Source: Archaeoglobus sp. JdFR-37
Lineage (GTDB): Archaea; Halobacteriota; Archaeoglobi; Archaeoglobales; Archaeoglobaceae
Assembly (NCBI GenBank): GCA_002010215.1
Contig: MTMY01000003.1
Location: 62,001-126,000, forward strand
DNA: 64,000 nucleotides
Direction: 5' to 3'
The position numbers and the translations under genes are program-made. The notes under the pieces are model-generated. The model worked only from the letters and a program-made list of their open reading frames with translations, was not told the DNA's origin and made no database searches. Shown here one piece after another: positions 27,170-35,351 of the stretch. Positions within the stretch are counted from its first letter, which is position 1; the number at the start of each line of letters is the position of its first letter.

Positions 27170-27224
27170 TATTAATCCACAAAATCATTAAATTTAAATT
27201 AAATAATTTTGATTTCTATTCTGT

Positions 27225-28103
27225 ATGTGGTTAAAAGAAATTGTAAAGGCTTCAGCAACACCACCTACCATAATTTATCCCCTCTTTCTCACCCCTCTTG
27301 CAATTTTCTCCCTCGAACCCTCAAATTCCCTGAAGCTTATAGAAGTTATTCTCTTCAGCGCCTCTTTTCAGTCTGCAGTAAACCTCTGGAATCACGTCAA
27401 CGACATTGAAGAAGACAGTCTTGCCGGCAGGGAGTGGATTATCGTTAGAGATGAGAATGTGAGAAAGGTTTCTGCACTTTTGGCTGCTGGACTCTACTTG
27501 GCGTCAGGATTGATGGTTTACTTCTGGCAGGTCTGGAATATTGGTATCGTATTCTTTTTCTCCGCTCTGATTGCCACATGGCTTTATTCGGATAGATTGA
27601 TTTTGGGCAGATTTATAAGGAGGTTGAAGGAACATTATGTGACCGAAATTCTAACATACTTGATTGCCATCCCCTCCTATGTTCTCACGGTCTGGAGCAT
27701 GTTATCCACTGATTTGAGTAAGGGTGCTGCAATCTCACTGATCTTCCTTTTCTTGATGCTCTCTGCAACCCTTCTGAAAGACCTGAAGGATATTTCAGCA
27801 GACAGAAAAGCGGGGCTTCTTACCTTAGGTGTTGTATTTCACTACAAAACACTACTGAAATCATCTTACCTATTTATATTCTTGTATTACACCTCAATCG
27901 CCTTCTTTGCTTTCTCTGGATTTTTTCCGCAAATTTCTAGTATTTCGATTGTGCCAGCAATCGTTTTAATCTATTCCACATGGAACATGGAGAGAAGGGG
28001 ATGGGACGTTAATGAGGACTCTGTGAAATTTCTAAAACTCATGGTATATTCTACGTTACTATCCCTCGTATTATTTGCTTTTGTGAATATTACTTTCGCA
28101 TGA
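27225..28103 (+). CDS. UbiA-family prenyltransferase
   Basis: A 292-residue membrane protein with about eight spans and both UbiA aspartate motifs: NLWNHVNDIEEDSLAG (NxxxDxxxD type) and LKDLKDISADRKAG (DxxxD). Members attach a prenyl chain to an acceptor ring or to glycerol phosphate; archaeal examples make ether lipids, menaquinone or modified hemes. Which acceptor is used here is unknown. The ATG follows a TTAAATAA tract by about 26 bases. Its 3' end overlaps the convergent FIST-like gene by 14 bases. Confidence 0.85.
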   Translation: MWLKEIVKASATPPTIIYPLFLTPLAIFSLEPSNSLKLIEVILFSASFQSAVNLWNHVNDIEEDSLAGREWIIVRDENVRKVSALLAAGLYLASGLMVYFWQVWNIGIVFFFSALIATWLYSDRLILGRFIRRLKEHYVTEILTYLIAIPSYVLTVWSMLSTDLSKGAAISLIFLFLMLSATLLKDLKDISADRKAGLLTLGVVFHYKTLLKSSYLFIFLYYTSIAFFAFSGFFPQISSISIVPAIVLIYSTWNMERRGWDVNEDSVKFLKLMVYSTLLSLVLFAFVNITFA

Positions 28104-29448
28104 ATTCAATCAGGACTGTACTGCCTGCTGCAAAGTAATGGATACCCTTTTCGATTTCGGACATGAAATTACTTGGTTTAGGATTATAGAATGGCGGAGA
28201 TTGTAACATTATGCCAAAATAATTTCTACTATACAGTTTGATTACATCGAAAATCTGAAAAAGACTCCGCCCAAAAGAAAATATGGATTGACTATCAATA
28301 ATGAAGAAATGAAACTCTGAATCTTCCTTAGCATTTTCAAAAGTCCTGACGAGTTGTTTAACGCCACCTTTATAGTGCTCACCACAGAAAATACCTTCAT
28401 CGTGAAAATAATCAAGCTCAAAAAGAACAGGATAAAAATTGATGGGATATGGATATAATCCAATAACTGTAAACCCAAATGTCTTCTCACTCACAAACCC
28501 AACTCCATAAGGCGTGAAGGTCTGCAGCTTTCCCTCATCAAGCAACTTCTTGAGCTCCTCCTCACTGAGTTGCTCATAACCTTTGACTTTTTCCAAGAGA
28601 AAATCCACGGGCTTGATACCATTAATCTCCCCTATGACTAAACCTTTTTTCGTAACCCTCACATCCTCCACATTTGCAAGCCTGCCCTTGATTATCTCCA
28701 AGGTCTCCTCGTAACTCTTCCCCCTCTCTGGAAATATATCGCTGTAATAGGCGTTAATTCTCCCTTTGAAGCATAAGGCAGCAGCACCAGGGCTTACAAA
28801 CCTGTAATTTGCCAGAATGAAGGGTGTTGATGTTGCAGCCTGAAGTGGGAGAAGGTTTAACCCCACAATTGGCGTATCTCCTCCGGTTTTTCTAGCCAGA
28901 ATCCTAAGTGTTCTATTCATGGGATAAACTGAGTTTGTCCGATCAAGATACTCTGAATATTTCTCCATTATTTTCATTCTTTCGGTTTCATTAACCTTTT
29001 GAAATTTACCGTAAAATCTACGGTCATTAAAGAAAGTTATCCCTAACCTGAGCTTTCCAGGGAAATAAATAGCCGGAAAAGCAAGAACTATGAGGTCCCA
29101 CCCTCTGCCTATTTTACTCCCAAGATTTTCTGCAGTCTTCGTGGCACCTTTCCCCTTTTCATGAAAAACCCTCACATCTCCATCGTACTCCATCAGCAGG
29201 ATGCATACGCCTCGGGTGTGGATGGTTCTGGTTAGCACATAGCCTTCTATCACAATTCCCAGCATCTGCGCCTCCGGGAACCTCTTTTGAAGTAATTCAT
29301 TGAAAGCTTTCCAGAACATCCAAGTACTCTCTGTCAGAAAAAGCATAACAACATTTGGTTTGAAATCTACTAAATCCAATTTTTCTCTAATCTCAGCGTA
29401 ACACTTCCTGATGTTGATCTCAGATGAGTGAACAACGCTGACCCTCAT
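28090..29448 (-). CDS. FIST-like sensory domain protein
   Basis: A 452-residue soluble protein, third gene of an operon with a KaiC-like ATPase and a Roadblock-like protein. Features compatible with FIST domains are an N-terminal alternation of strands and helices (VVMLFLTESTWMFWKAFNEL, EAQMLGIVIEGYVLT), a central segment FVSPGAAALCFKGRINAYYS, and VTKKGLVIGEINGIKPVDFLLE, like the FIST pattern around an invariant Asn-Gly. FIST domains are proposed small-ligand sensors. The match is by eye and moderate. It overlaps the upstream gene by 4 bases, indicating coupled translation. Confidence 0.5.
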   Translation of the reverse strand: MRVSVVHSSEINIRKCYAEIREKLDLVDFKPNVVMLFLTESTWMFWKAFNELLQKRFPEAQMLGIVIEGYVLTRTIHTRGVCILLMEYDGDVRVFHEKGKGATKTAENLGSKIGRGWDLIVLAFPAIYFPGKLRLGITFFNDRRFYGKFQKVNETERMKIMEKYSEYLDRTNSVYPMNRTLRILARKTGGDTPIVGLNLLPLQAATSTPFILANYRFVSPGAAALCFKGRINAYYSDIFPERGKSYEETLEIIKGRLANVEDVRVTKKGLVIGEINGIKPVDFLLEKVKGYEQLSEEELKKLLDEGKLQTFTPYGVGFVSEKTFGFTVIGLYPYPINFYPVLFELDYFHDEGIFCGEHYKGGVKQLVRTFENAKEDSEFHFFIIDSQSIFSFGRSLFQIFDVIKLYSRNYFGIMLQSPPFYNPKPSNFMSEIEKGIHYFAAGSTVLIEFMRK

Positions 29449-29810
29449 ACAACCACGAGGTTGTTAATTTCTCTGCATGCTGATTCTAAGTCTAGGTCCA
29501 GCTTGTAAAGCGGGGTCTCATCTCTCGCAATTATACTGAGAACAAGCGTCTTAGAAACGGGATACATTCTAACAATCATGTCCTGAAATTTGAAGCTTGC
29601 CTCGCTTAGGTTTCTGGTGAATATGTAATAAAGCACTTCCTTAATCTGCCCCTCAAGCCAGTAAAGGAGTGTCGTCAGCTTTACTTTTTTATCTCTTTTT
29701 GCCTTCACATAAATAGGCACACCATCTATTCTGTGGAGAACTACCATATATATGCCAGGGTCGGATGAAAAGGGCTCCAGAAGCTCTGAAATCCTCAACA
29801 AGAGGCTCAT
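29445..29810 (-). CDS. Roadblock/LC7-like small protein
   Basis: A 121-residue protein whose order of elements (helix, then GIYMVVLHRIDGVPIYVKA, long helix, then RMYPVSKTLVLSIIARDETPL, final helix) matches the Roadblock/LC7 fold, which regulates small GTPases and other NTPases. It overlaps both neighbours by 4 bases (ATGA-type junctions), so it is produced with the KaiC-like ATPase and the FIST-like protein and probably binds one of them. No catalytic motif is visible. Confidence 0.6.
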   Translation of the reverse strand: MSLLLRISELLEPFSSDPGIYMVVLHRIDGVPIYVKAKRDKKVKLTTLLYWLEGQIKEVLYYIFTRNLSEASFKFQDMIVRMYPVSKTLVLSIIARDETPLYKLDLDLESACREINNLVVV

Positions 29811-30637
29811 TTGAGACTCCTCAGGATAGTTTTTATAGCTTCCTCGGTTCCAGCCACGCCTGCGTCACACATCTTCTTTAGTTTTTTGTAAAGGTCCTGG
29901 GGCACCTTTACCCCCATCTTTCTGATGAGAGAATCTATGTCAACTTTCTCTCTTCTTACCTCGATATAATCAACACCCTCAACAACTATACCAACACCAT
30001 CCAGAATGCGATAGGGAAAAACGCCCTCAGCATGCCAGCTACCGCGGTGCTTTATTATCCTCAGGGTTCTGTTGAATGCCTCCCCATATCCTATATTCTT
30101 CAACTGTAGAACTGTATCGCCAAGGAAAAGTGGGATTGTTACAGAAGGCTCATCCAGATTTCCGCTAAGGGGCTCTTCCAGCGTGATAACAGTTGTTCCA
30201 AGACTTCTGAGCTTATAGAAAAACCAGTTAACATCATTTCTCATCTCATAGCTGAGTGACGAGACAAGGGGGGTGAAAGAGTCGATGACTATTCTGGAAT
30301 TTCCGTCGCTTCCACTCATAATAAAACTCATAAGCTCGTTATTCAGATAAGAAACATTCTCAGCAAAAAACCTCCTAACCTTCAGCCTTTCCTCTTCTAT
30401 GTAGTCTTTCACTTCTTCCCAGCCTAAACTAAGGGCTGTATCCAGCACACCTTTTTCATCCATATCAAATGATACATAAACTCCATTTTCACCTTTTTCA
30501 AGACCCTTCATGAGAAATTGAAGGGTGAAAATGGTTTTTCCAGTTCCTGTTGAACCGAGAATCACTGTAACTGTGTTTTTTCTTAGACCCCCTCCAAGAA
30601 GGGAGTCGAGACCAAAGACTCCTGTTTCAACCCTCAT
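29807..30637 (-). CDS. KaiC-like RecA-superfamily ATPase, single domain
   Basis: A 276-residue ATPase opening with the KaiC pattern TGVFGLDSLLGGGLRKNT, Walker A GSTGTGKT (28-35), Walker B SRIVIDSF with a following SYEMRNDVNWFFYKLRSLGTTV helix, and a C-terminal helical tail (about 230-276) unlike DNA recombinases. KaiC-like proteins in archaea are signalling ATPases that regulate partners by phosphorylation or binding. ATG 30637 follows GGTGA by 5 bases; a GTG at 30646 is less likely. It lies 75 bases after radA on the same strand and heads the KaiC/Roadblock/FIST operon. Confidence 0.85.
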   Translation of the reverse strand: MRVETGVFGLDSLLGGGLRKNTVTVILGSTGTGKTIFTLQFLMKGLEKGENGVYVSFDMDEKGVLDTALSLGWEEVKDYIEEERLKVRRFFAENVSYLNNELMSFIMSGSDGNSRIVIDSFTPLVSSLSYEMRNDVNWFFYKLRSLGTTVITLEEPLSGNLDEPSVTIPLFLGDTVLQLKNIGYGEAFNRTLRIIKHRGSWHAEGVFPYRILDGVGIVVEGVDYIEVRREKVDIDSLIRKMGVKVPQDLYKKLKKMCDAGVAGTEEAIKTILRSLK

Positions 30638-30712
30638 TACCTTCACCTTAATGTAGTGCTGTAAAGAAATAGAATTCCTCGTATAAATTTCTTCCGATAG
30701 ACTTCTGGAAAA

Positions 30713-31762
30713 TTACTTGTCCTCAATGCCCCTCTCTGTCACCTTGAATACAGCTTCACTTTCCGGCAGGTGTGGTGAATCAATAAGCCTGGCAACTCTG
30801 AGCTCTCCTTTGCTTTTTCTCAGGTATATTCTGAAGGTTGCTGTATGGGCAACTATATGGCCGCCGACAGGCTTTGTGGGGTCGCCAAAGAAGGTATCAG
30901 GTTTCGCCATCACCTGATTCGTAACGACGATTGCAGCATTGAAAATCTCACCAAACCTCATGAGGTCGTGAAGATGTCTGTTCAACTTCTGCTGCCTATC
31001 AGCAAGCGTACCTCTGCCAACGTATTCTGCCCTGAAATGAGCCATCAGGGAGTCAACGATCAGGAGCTTAACGTTTTTACCTTCCTTCTTCAGCTTATTT
31101 GCAAGTTCCTTGGCATTGTCAACAAGAAGCATCTGATGGTTGGAGTTGTAGGCCTGGGCAACGTATATGTTTTTGAGGACCTCCTCTCCATCTAACCCCT
31201 TTGCCTCTGCCATCTGAATGATCCTCTCCGGCCTGAAGGTGTTCTCGGTGTCTATGACTATAACTGCTCCCTCCAGACCTCCGGCATCTCTGGGAAGCTG
31301 CACGTTGACGGCAAGCTGATGGCATATTTGCGTTTTTCCCGAACCAAACTCCCCGAAGAGCTCCGTTATAGCCTGAGTCTCCACACCCCCACCAAGGAGG
31401 TTATCCAGAGCAATGCTGCCAGTTGTTATCTTGCCAACTTTCCTTCTCCTTTCCAGTATTTTCTCTCCGCTTTCAAACCCTCCGATGTCAGCAAGTTTTC
31501 TGGCGGCAGAAACGATCTTTGCTGCTGTTGACTCGCCAATTTCTGCTGCAGCACTGAGTTCAGCTGGTGAAGCGACAGCGACAGCCTCAATAGTGGAAAA
31601 ACCAGCCTCTCTCAACTTCTCTGCAATCGCCGGCCCCACATTGGGTAGATCTTCTAGATCCAGAATTTTTTCGAATTCCTCAGCAACCTCTCCAGGGTTT
31701 TCTTTCCCGCCCTTCTCCGCAATAGCATTTTTTTCCTCAGTATCATTCTTTTTTCTCGCCAT
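30713..31762 (-). CDS. radA: DNA repair and recombination protein RadA
   Basis: A 349-residue archaeal recombinase. The N-terminal helix-hairpin-helix domain is clear ([20 protein letters not shown]), followed by Walker [17 protein letters not shown], Walker [13 protein letters not shown], and DNA-binding loop region [20 protein letters not shown]. The first ~35 residues form a charged lead not seen in shorter relatives. It forms filaments on single-stranded DNA and drives strand exchange. ATG 31762 is preceded by AGGGATTGATA; a TTG two codons earlier is less likely. Confidence 0.97.
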   Translation of the reverse strand: MARKKNDTEEKNAIAEKGGKENPGEVAEEFEKILDLEDLPNVGPAIAEKLREAGFSTIEAVAVASPAELSAAAEIGESTAAKIVSAARKLADIGGFESGEKILERRRKVGKITTGSIALDNLLGGGVETQAITELFGEFGSGKTQICHQLAVNVQLPRDAGGLEGAVIVIDTENTFRPERIIQMAEAKGLDGEEVLKNIYVAQAYNSNHQMLLVDNAKELANKLKKEGKNVKLLIVDSLMAHFRAEYVGRGTLADRQQKLNRHLHDLMRFGEIFNAAIVVTNQVMAKPDTFFGDPTKPVGGHIVAHTATFRIYLRKSKGELRVARLIDSPHLPESEAVFKVTERGIEDK

Positions 31763-31900
31763 TATCAATCCCTTTTAGAGCATAGATTTAAACATTTAAT
31801 GTTTTTCGAGTGGAGTGAAAGTGTAAAAGTGTAAATATGGTTAAGTAGATATTTAGCCCTCCACGCGAGTGCCTGTTAAAGCAAATTAGGAGGCAAAGTA

Positions 31901-31915
31901 AGGAATATATACTAT
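31901..31915 (+). promoter_or_regulatory. TATA-like promoter of the H/ACA RNA candidate
   Basis: AGGAATATATACTAT contains an ATATATAC box centred near 31908, 26-27 bases before the first base of the lower stem at 31935. This is the normal archaeal TATA-to-start distance and supports independent transcription of the RNA. Confidence 0.6.
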
Positions 31916-31934
31916 TAAACAAAGATAATACCTT

Positions 31935-31992
31935 GCTCCGCTGTCCACGCCCGGGTGAGAAACATGATCCCGGGTCGGTTAGCGGAGCTACA
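31935..31992 (+). ncRNA. Candidate H/ACA guide RNA (single hairpin)
   Basis: The stretch folds as an archaeal H/ACA unit. The lower stem GCTCCGCT (31935-31942) pairs perfectly with AGCGGAGC (31981-31988). An internal loop has GTCCACG on the 5' side and TCGGTT on the 3' side. The upper stem CCCGGG/CCCGGG is closed by a kink-loop with U-U, G-A and A-G pairs (TGA at 31956-31958 against TGA at 31965-31967... read as UGA/UGAU). An ACA box (31990-31992) follows the lower stem by one base. The top of the 3' pocket arm is 15 bases before ACA, matching the 14-16 base rule. Implied target: AACCGA, U-N, GTGGAC. Confidence 0.8.
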
Positions 31993-32022
31993 ACTTTTGA
32001 ATTCCTAAAATTCCTGAATTTT

Positions 32023-33228
32023 CTAGAGGAAAGGCATCAGTGCAAAGGTTTTTGCATCCTCAATTATGTTCCTTAAAACTGCGTACTCATTGGGCATGTG
32101 GGCTACTCCGTCAACTGTGGACCAAACAGCCGTCTCTATACCAGCCTTTCTGAAGAAAGCTCCGCAGGTGTTTCCACCTATACCGTAAACCTTTGCATCA
32201 ATATTTCGAGATATCTTTAATGCCCTTTTTAGGAGCTGAACAACCTCACTTTTCTCAGGAGTGGGTGGAGAAGATTCCCTCTGAACGATGTCCACATCTA
32301 TTCTGTAGCCATCTGCAAGCTCATATTCTCTCTTAAATTCCGTGATAAATTTCAGAATGTCTTCGATATCGTAATCGGGAATTATTCTGCAATCCATGTA
32401 GCTAACATCCAGCCCGGGAATGGTGTTGATGTTATCCACATTTTTTTCCCTTTTTGTGGGTTCAAAGGTTGAATTGGGAGGAGTGAAGAGTTCATTCTCT
32501 TTATCAAATTTTGCATGCAGAGCTTTATCCAGATCACGTAGAAATTTTATCGCCCTCCTGAATGCATTGTATGATGTATCAGGTCTGCTGGCATGCCCCT
32601 GCTTCCCGTAAACCATGAATTTCAGCCAGAGGATGCTCTTCTCGGCTATTTCAATCATGCTACCATCTGGTGAGCCAGCATCTGGCACGACAACTAAGTC
32701 ATCCTGATTAAAAACACCCTCTTTCAGGAGGTGCTGTATTCCGTATTTGCTTCCTGTCTCCTCATCTGAGACGAAGGCAAGAGCAAGACTATATTTCGGC
32801 TTCAACCCCAGATCAAGAATAGCTTTTGCCGCAATAAGGGATGAAACTATACCCTGACCATTATCCTCGCTGCCCCTTCCGTAGATCTTATCGCCAGCAA
32901 CTGTAGCTTTGAAAGGCTCTGTGTGCCAGAGAGTTCTGTCCCCCTCCGGCACAACATCTAAATGGCTGACGATCCACAGTGTCCTGTCGTTTTCACCTTT
33001 TATTCTTGCAACCACATTTGGTCTGATGTTCTCTTTAGCCCTTTCATCCTCAACATCATACCTTTCAACCTTAAAGCCATCGAGGTGCTGCATCAGCAGT
33101 TCTGCCTTATCGAACTCACCCATACCACCATTATCTGGAGATATAGCCACTGTTTCTATCATCTGAGAAAGGAGAGAAAGGGCATAATCCCTATATTCCT
33201 CAATTTTGTCAAGGAGTTCTACCATCAT
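32023..33228 (-). CDS. M20-family metallopeptidase/deacylase
   Basis: A 401-residue M20 zinc hydrolase with the family's ligand motifs in order: VSHLDVVPEGD, YGRGSEDNGQG, SDEETGSKYG, VVPDAGSPDG and GVAHMPNEY. The lid domain begins at ILWLKFMVYGKQGHASRP. It belongs to the longer ArgE/DapE-type branch and is distinct from the M20 gene at 5007. The ATG overlaps the stop of the winged-helix gene by 4 bases, so it is the last gene of a four-gene operon with that regulator, MscS and a DUF432 protein. Substrate unknown. Confidence 0.85.
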   Translation of the reverse strand: MMVELLDKIEEYRDYALSLLSQMIETVAISPDNGGMGEFDKAELLMQHLDGFKVERYDVEDERAKENIRPNVVARIKGENDRTLWIVSHLDVVPEGDRTLWHTEPFKATVAGDKIYGRGSEDNGQGIVSSLIAAKAILDLGLKPKYSLALAFVSDEETGSKYGIQHLLKEGVFNQDDLVVVPDAGSPDGSMIEIAEKSILWLKFMVYGKQGHASRPDTSYNAFRRAIKFLRDLDKALHAKFDKENELFTPPNSTFEPTKREKNVDNINTIPGLDVSYMDCRIIPDYDIEDILKFITEFKREYELADGYRIDVDIVQRESSPPTPEKSEVVQLLKRALKISRNIDAKVYGIGGNTCGAFFRKAGIETAVWSTVDGVAHMPNEYAVLRNIIEDAKTFALMPFL

Positions 33229-33695
33229 CCCATCAGTTCCTCCACTTTCTTGATGAGTTTGTTCACTTCCTCAATGATTTCTTCATCCTCTGTCTCACTT
33301 GCTATCTTCTCCAGCTCGAGTTTGACTGGTATAAGTTTTCTCAACTTCTCGTCACCCTCAACTCCATTAACCTCATCAATCACACTCTTAAGTGTGAACA
33401 GCTTCTTTCTGGAAACAAAGTCCTTTCTCAACTCGTTTCTCAACTGCCTCAGAAGCTCTGCAATCTTCCTGCCGTCTTCGGTGAAGCGAACCACCCTGAT
33501 CCTACCCTTGAACTCGCTTTCAATCAAAGCATTTGCCTCGAACTCACTCAGCACTTTGGATATGTAGCTGTACGGGGAGCCTATTTCCTTGGATATTCCC
33601 AGGGGGTACGGCTCTTCGCCATTTTCTTCCGCTTCCAGAATTTTAACCAATATCTCCACCGTTTTCTCATGCAGAAACATCTTTTCCAGATTCAA
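33225..33695 (-). CDS. Winged-helix regulator with C-terminal helical domain
   Basis: A 156-residue protein. Residues 5-75 resemble a winged helix (EKTVEILVKILEAEENGEEPY, then GISKEIGSPYSYISKVLSEFEANALIES); the remaining half is charged and helical (RRKKLFTLKSV-type, ending KVEELMG). A TTG start at 33695 is supported by AGGAGGTG six bases upstream. It overlaps the end of mscS by 29 bases and the following M20 gene by 4. Possibly a regulator of this operon; the signal is unknown. Confidence 0.75.
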   Translation of the reverse strand: MNLEKMFLHEKTVEILVKILEAEENGEEPYPLGISKEIGSPYSYISKVLSEFEANALIESEFKGRIRVVRFTEDGRKIAELLRQLRNELRKDFVSRKKLFTLKSVIDEVNGVEGDEKLRKLIPVKLELEKIASETEDEEIIEEVNKLIKKVEELMG

Positions 33696-34524
33696 TCTTC
33701 ACACCTCCTTCAGCGAAATGAACTACACGCTGGGGGAAGGGGATAGTGATTCCCGCCTTCTCCAGCTCCACCTTTATCTTCCAGAGCAGGTCCATCTTCA
33801 CGTCATACCACACCGTTGATGGTGCCCAGACTTTAACGACTATATTAACACTACTGTCTCCAAGGCTGTCTACGAATATTGCAGGGGGTGGGTTACGAAG
33901 GGCGAAAGGATGTGCTTCAACAACCCTTCTGATGACCTCAACGGCCTTTCCGGCATCGTCGGAGTAGCTTATGCCTATCGTGTACTCGAACCTTCTGGCG
34001 ACATTGGCAACAAAATTAGTTATGCTGGATGAGAAAACTTTTTCGTTGGGTATTCTCACATATACCCCATCATAGGTTCTGACGATTGTTGAGAGGACAT
34101 GTATGTCCTCAACAAAACCCGAAACACCTTCCACATTTATCTGGTCTCCAATCTTCACGGGCCTCTCAAAAATCAGAAAGAGCCCTGAGATGAGGTTTGC
34201 CACGACACTCTGGCTGGCAAAACCGATCACCAGCCCCACAATGCCTCCAGCCACAAGCAATCCAGTGAGGTTAACACCTATTTGAGGGAGAGCGCTGATG
34301 ACTCCTATCGTTATCACGATATAATATACTAGCTTTTCGATGACGTTGAGCAAGTCTCCAGCAATTCTATCTTTCAAGGTCCTCCTCAGGTTCGTCCTGA
34401 GAATTCTGGCGATGATTACGGCTGCAGATATCACAAATGTGAAAATAAGAACATCGTAGAGAGACGTGTCACCATAAATTTTGAATGCCAGCACGTCAGC
34501 TATATCTGTTACGGGATCGATCAT
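33667..34524 (-). CDS. mscS: MscS-type small-conductance mechanosensitive channel
   Basis: A 285-residue protein with three N-terminal spans and the MscS pore/beta signature GLVIGFASQSVVANLISGLF followed by ERPVKIGDQINVEGVSGFVEDI and the YDGVYVRIPNEKVFSS segment. Such channels open under membrane tension and release solutes after osmotic downshock. ATG 34524 overlaps the DUF432 stop (ATGA) and follows a G-rich SD. The gene sits between DUF432 and the winged-helix regulator on the same strand. Confidence 0.92.
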   Translation of the reverse strand: MIDPVTDIADVLAFKIYGDTSLYDVLIFTFVISAAVIIARILRTNLRRTLKDRIAGDLLNVIEKLVYYIVITIGVISALPQIGVNLTGLLVAGGIVGLVIGFASQSVVANLISGLFLIFERPVKIGDQINVEGVSGFVEDIHVLSTIVRTYDGVYVRIPNEKVFSSSITNFVANVARRFEYTIGISYSDDAGKAVEVIRRVVEAHPFALRNPPPAIFVDSLGDSSVNIVVKVWAPSTVWYDVKMDLLWKIKVELEKAGITIPFPQRVVHFAEGGVKIESGKDVSA

Positions 34525-35222
34525 AACCCCCACTCCATCACAAACGCCTTTCTCATCACAGGAAGTTTTCTAAGGCTGAAGAGCTCAACTGCTTTCTTCA
34601 TACCATCCATAATTGGCCTCTCAATAAATGACGTTTCCGCCACCTTGGTGTTGATGACCTTTACAGCCGCATGCATGGATGCAAAGTCTCCATAGTATAT
34701 CTTCATGTGATATGCGTCGAAAACCAGGTTTTTCACTTCTACCCAGTCGTCACAGATGTTTTTGACGTTCACTTTCATTATGCCCTCCAAATAAGGATCA
34801 ATTTCTGGAATTTGTCTATGAACATAGCTCCCCCACCATCTGCATATGACTCCATCTTTTGGCGTGCCGTAGAGGGTGTATTTCGGGCTAGTGAGTGTGA
34901 AGGAATCTAAAAGCTCCACATTCTTTCTTCCGGCAACATAGACGCCGAATTCTACTGGGAAAGTTATGTAAAAAGTCAACTCATCGTTGGGTGCAATAAA
35001 AACCGGTTCCTGCAACTCAATGAGGAGGTAATGAGTAACTTCTTTAGGAAGCCTTACAGGTTCTGAAGGGTTGACAAGAAGGCGCGAGGCAAAGGAAATG
35101 ACCTTTCTGACTTCTTGAGTTTCAGACCGCCTGTGATAAACGTAAAAACCATCTTCTTTGTATGTCTCAATTTTAATACCATCTATATTTAACGTAACAC
35201 CGAATTCATAGGAGCCAAACAT
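34521..35222 (-). CDS. DUF432 family protein
   Basis: A 233-residue soluble protein without signal peptide or spans, rich in beta-strands (THYLLIELQEPVFIAPNDELTFYITFPVEFGVYV). I recognise it as DUF432, a family of unknown function that I recall occurring near MscS channels in archaea, as here (4-base overlap with mscS). A TTTATATAT box about 28 bases before the ATG makes it the first, leaderless gene of the operon. A role in channel regulation is inference only. Confidence 0.75.
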   Translation of the reverse strand: MFGSYEFGVTLNIDGIKIETYKEDGFYVYHRRSETQEVRKVISFASRLLVNPSEPVRLPKEVTHYLLIELQEPVFIAPNDELTFYITFPVEFGVYVAGRKNVELLDSFTLTSPKYTLYGTPKDGVICRWWGSYVHRQIPEIDPYLEGIMKVNVKNICDDWVEVKNLVFDAYHMKIYYGDFASMHAAVKVINTKVAETSFIERPIMDGMKKAVELFSLRKLPVMRKAFVMEWGL

Positions 35223-35351
35223 TGAGATATTCTACCCCCGGCAATATATAAAGTTTACACGGTAATATTTAAAATGCTGGTATTACCTTGGTGGTGGAGT
35301 TAGTCATCATGAGTTCTTGGATTCTTGAGGTACACTCATGTTGAAAAGATG

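Larger units (their letters stand above)
26668..27224. other. A/T-rich intergenic region with two very short open frames
   Basis: 557 bases between the flavoprotein and UbiA genes. It contains a short A/T repeat (ATGATGATTATT occurring twice at about 26771-26797), two tiny SD-preceded open frames (listed separately) and, at its right end, a TTAAATAA tract about 26 bases before the UbiA ATG. No RNA fold or mobile-element remnant is clear. Confidence 0.45.
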
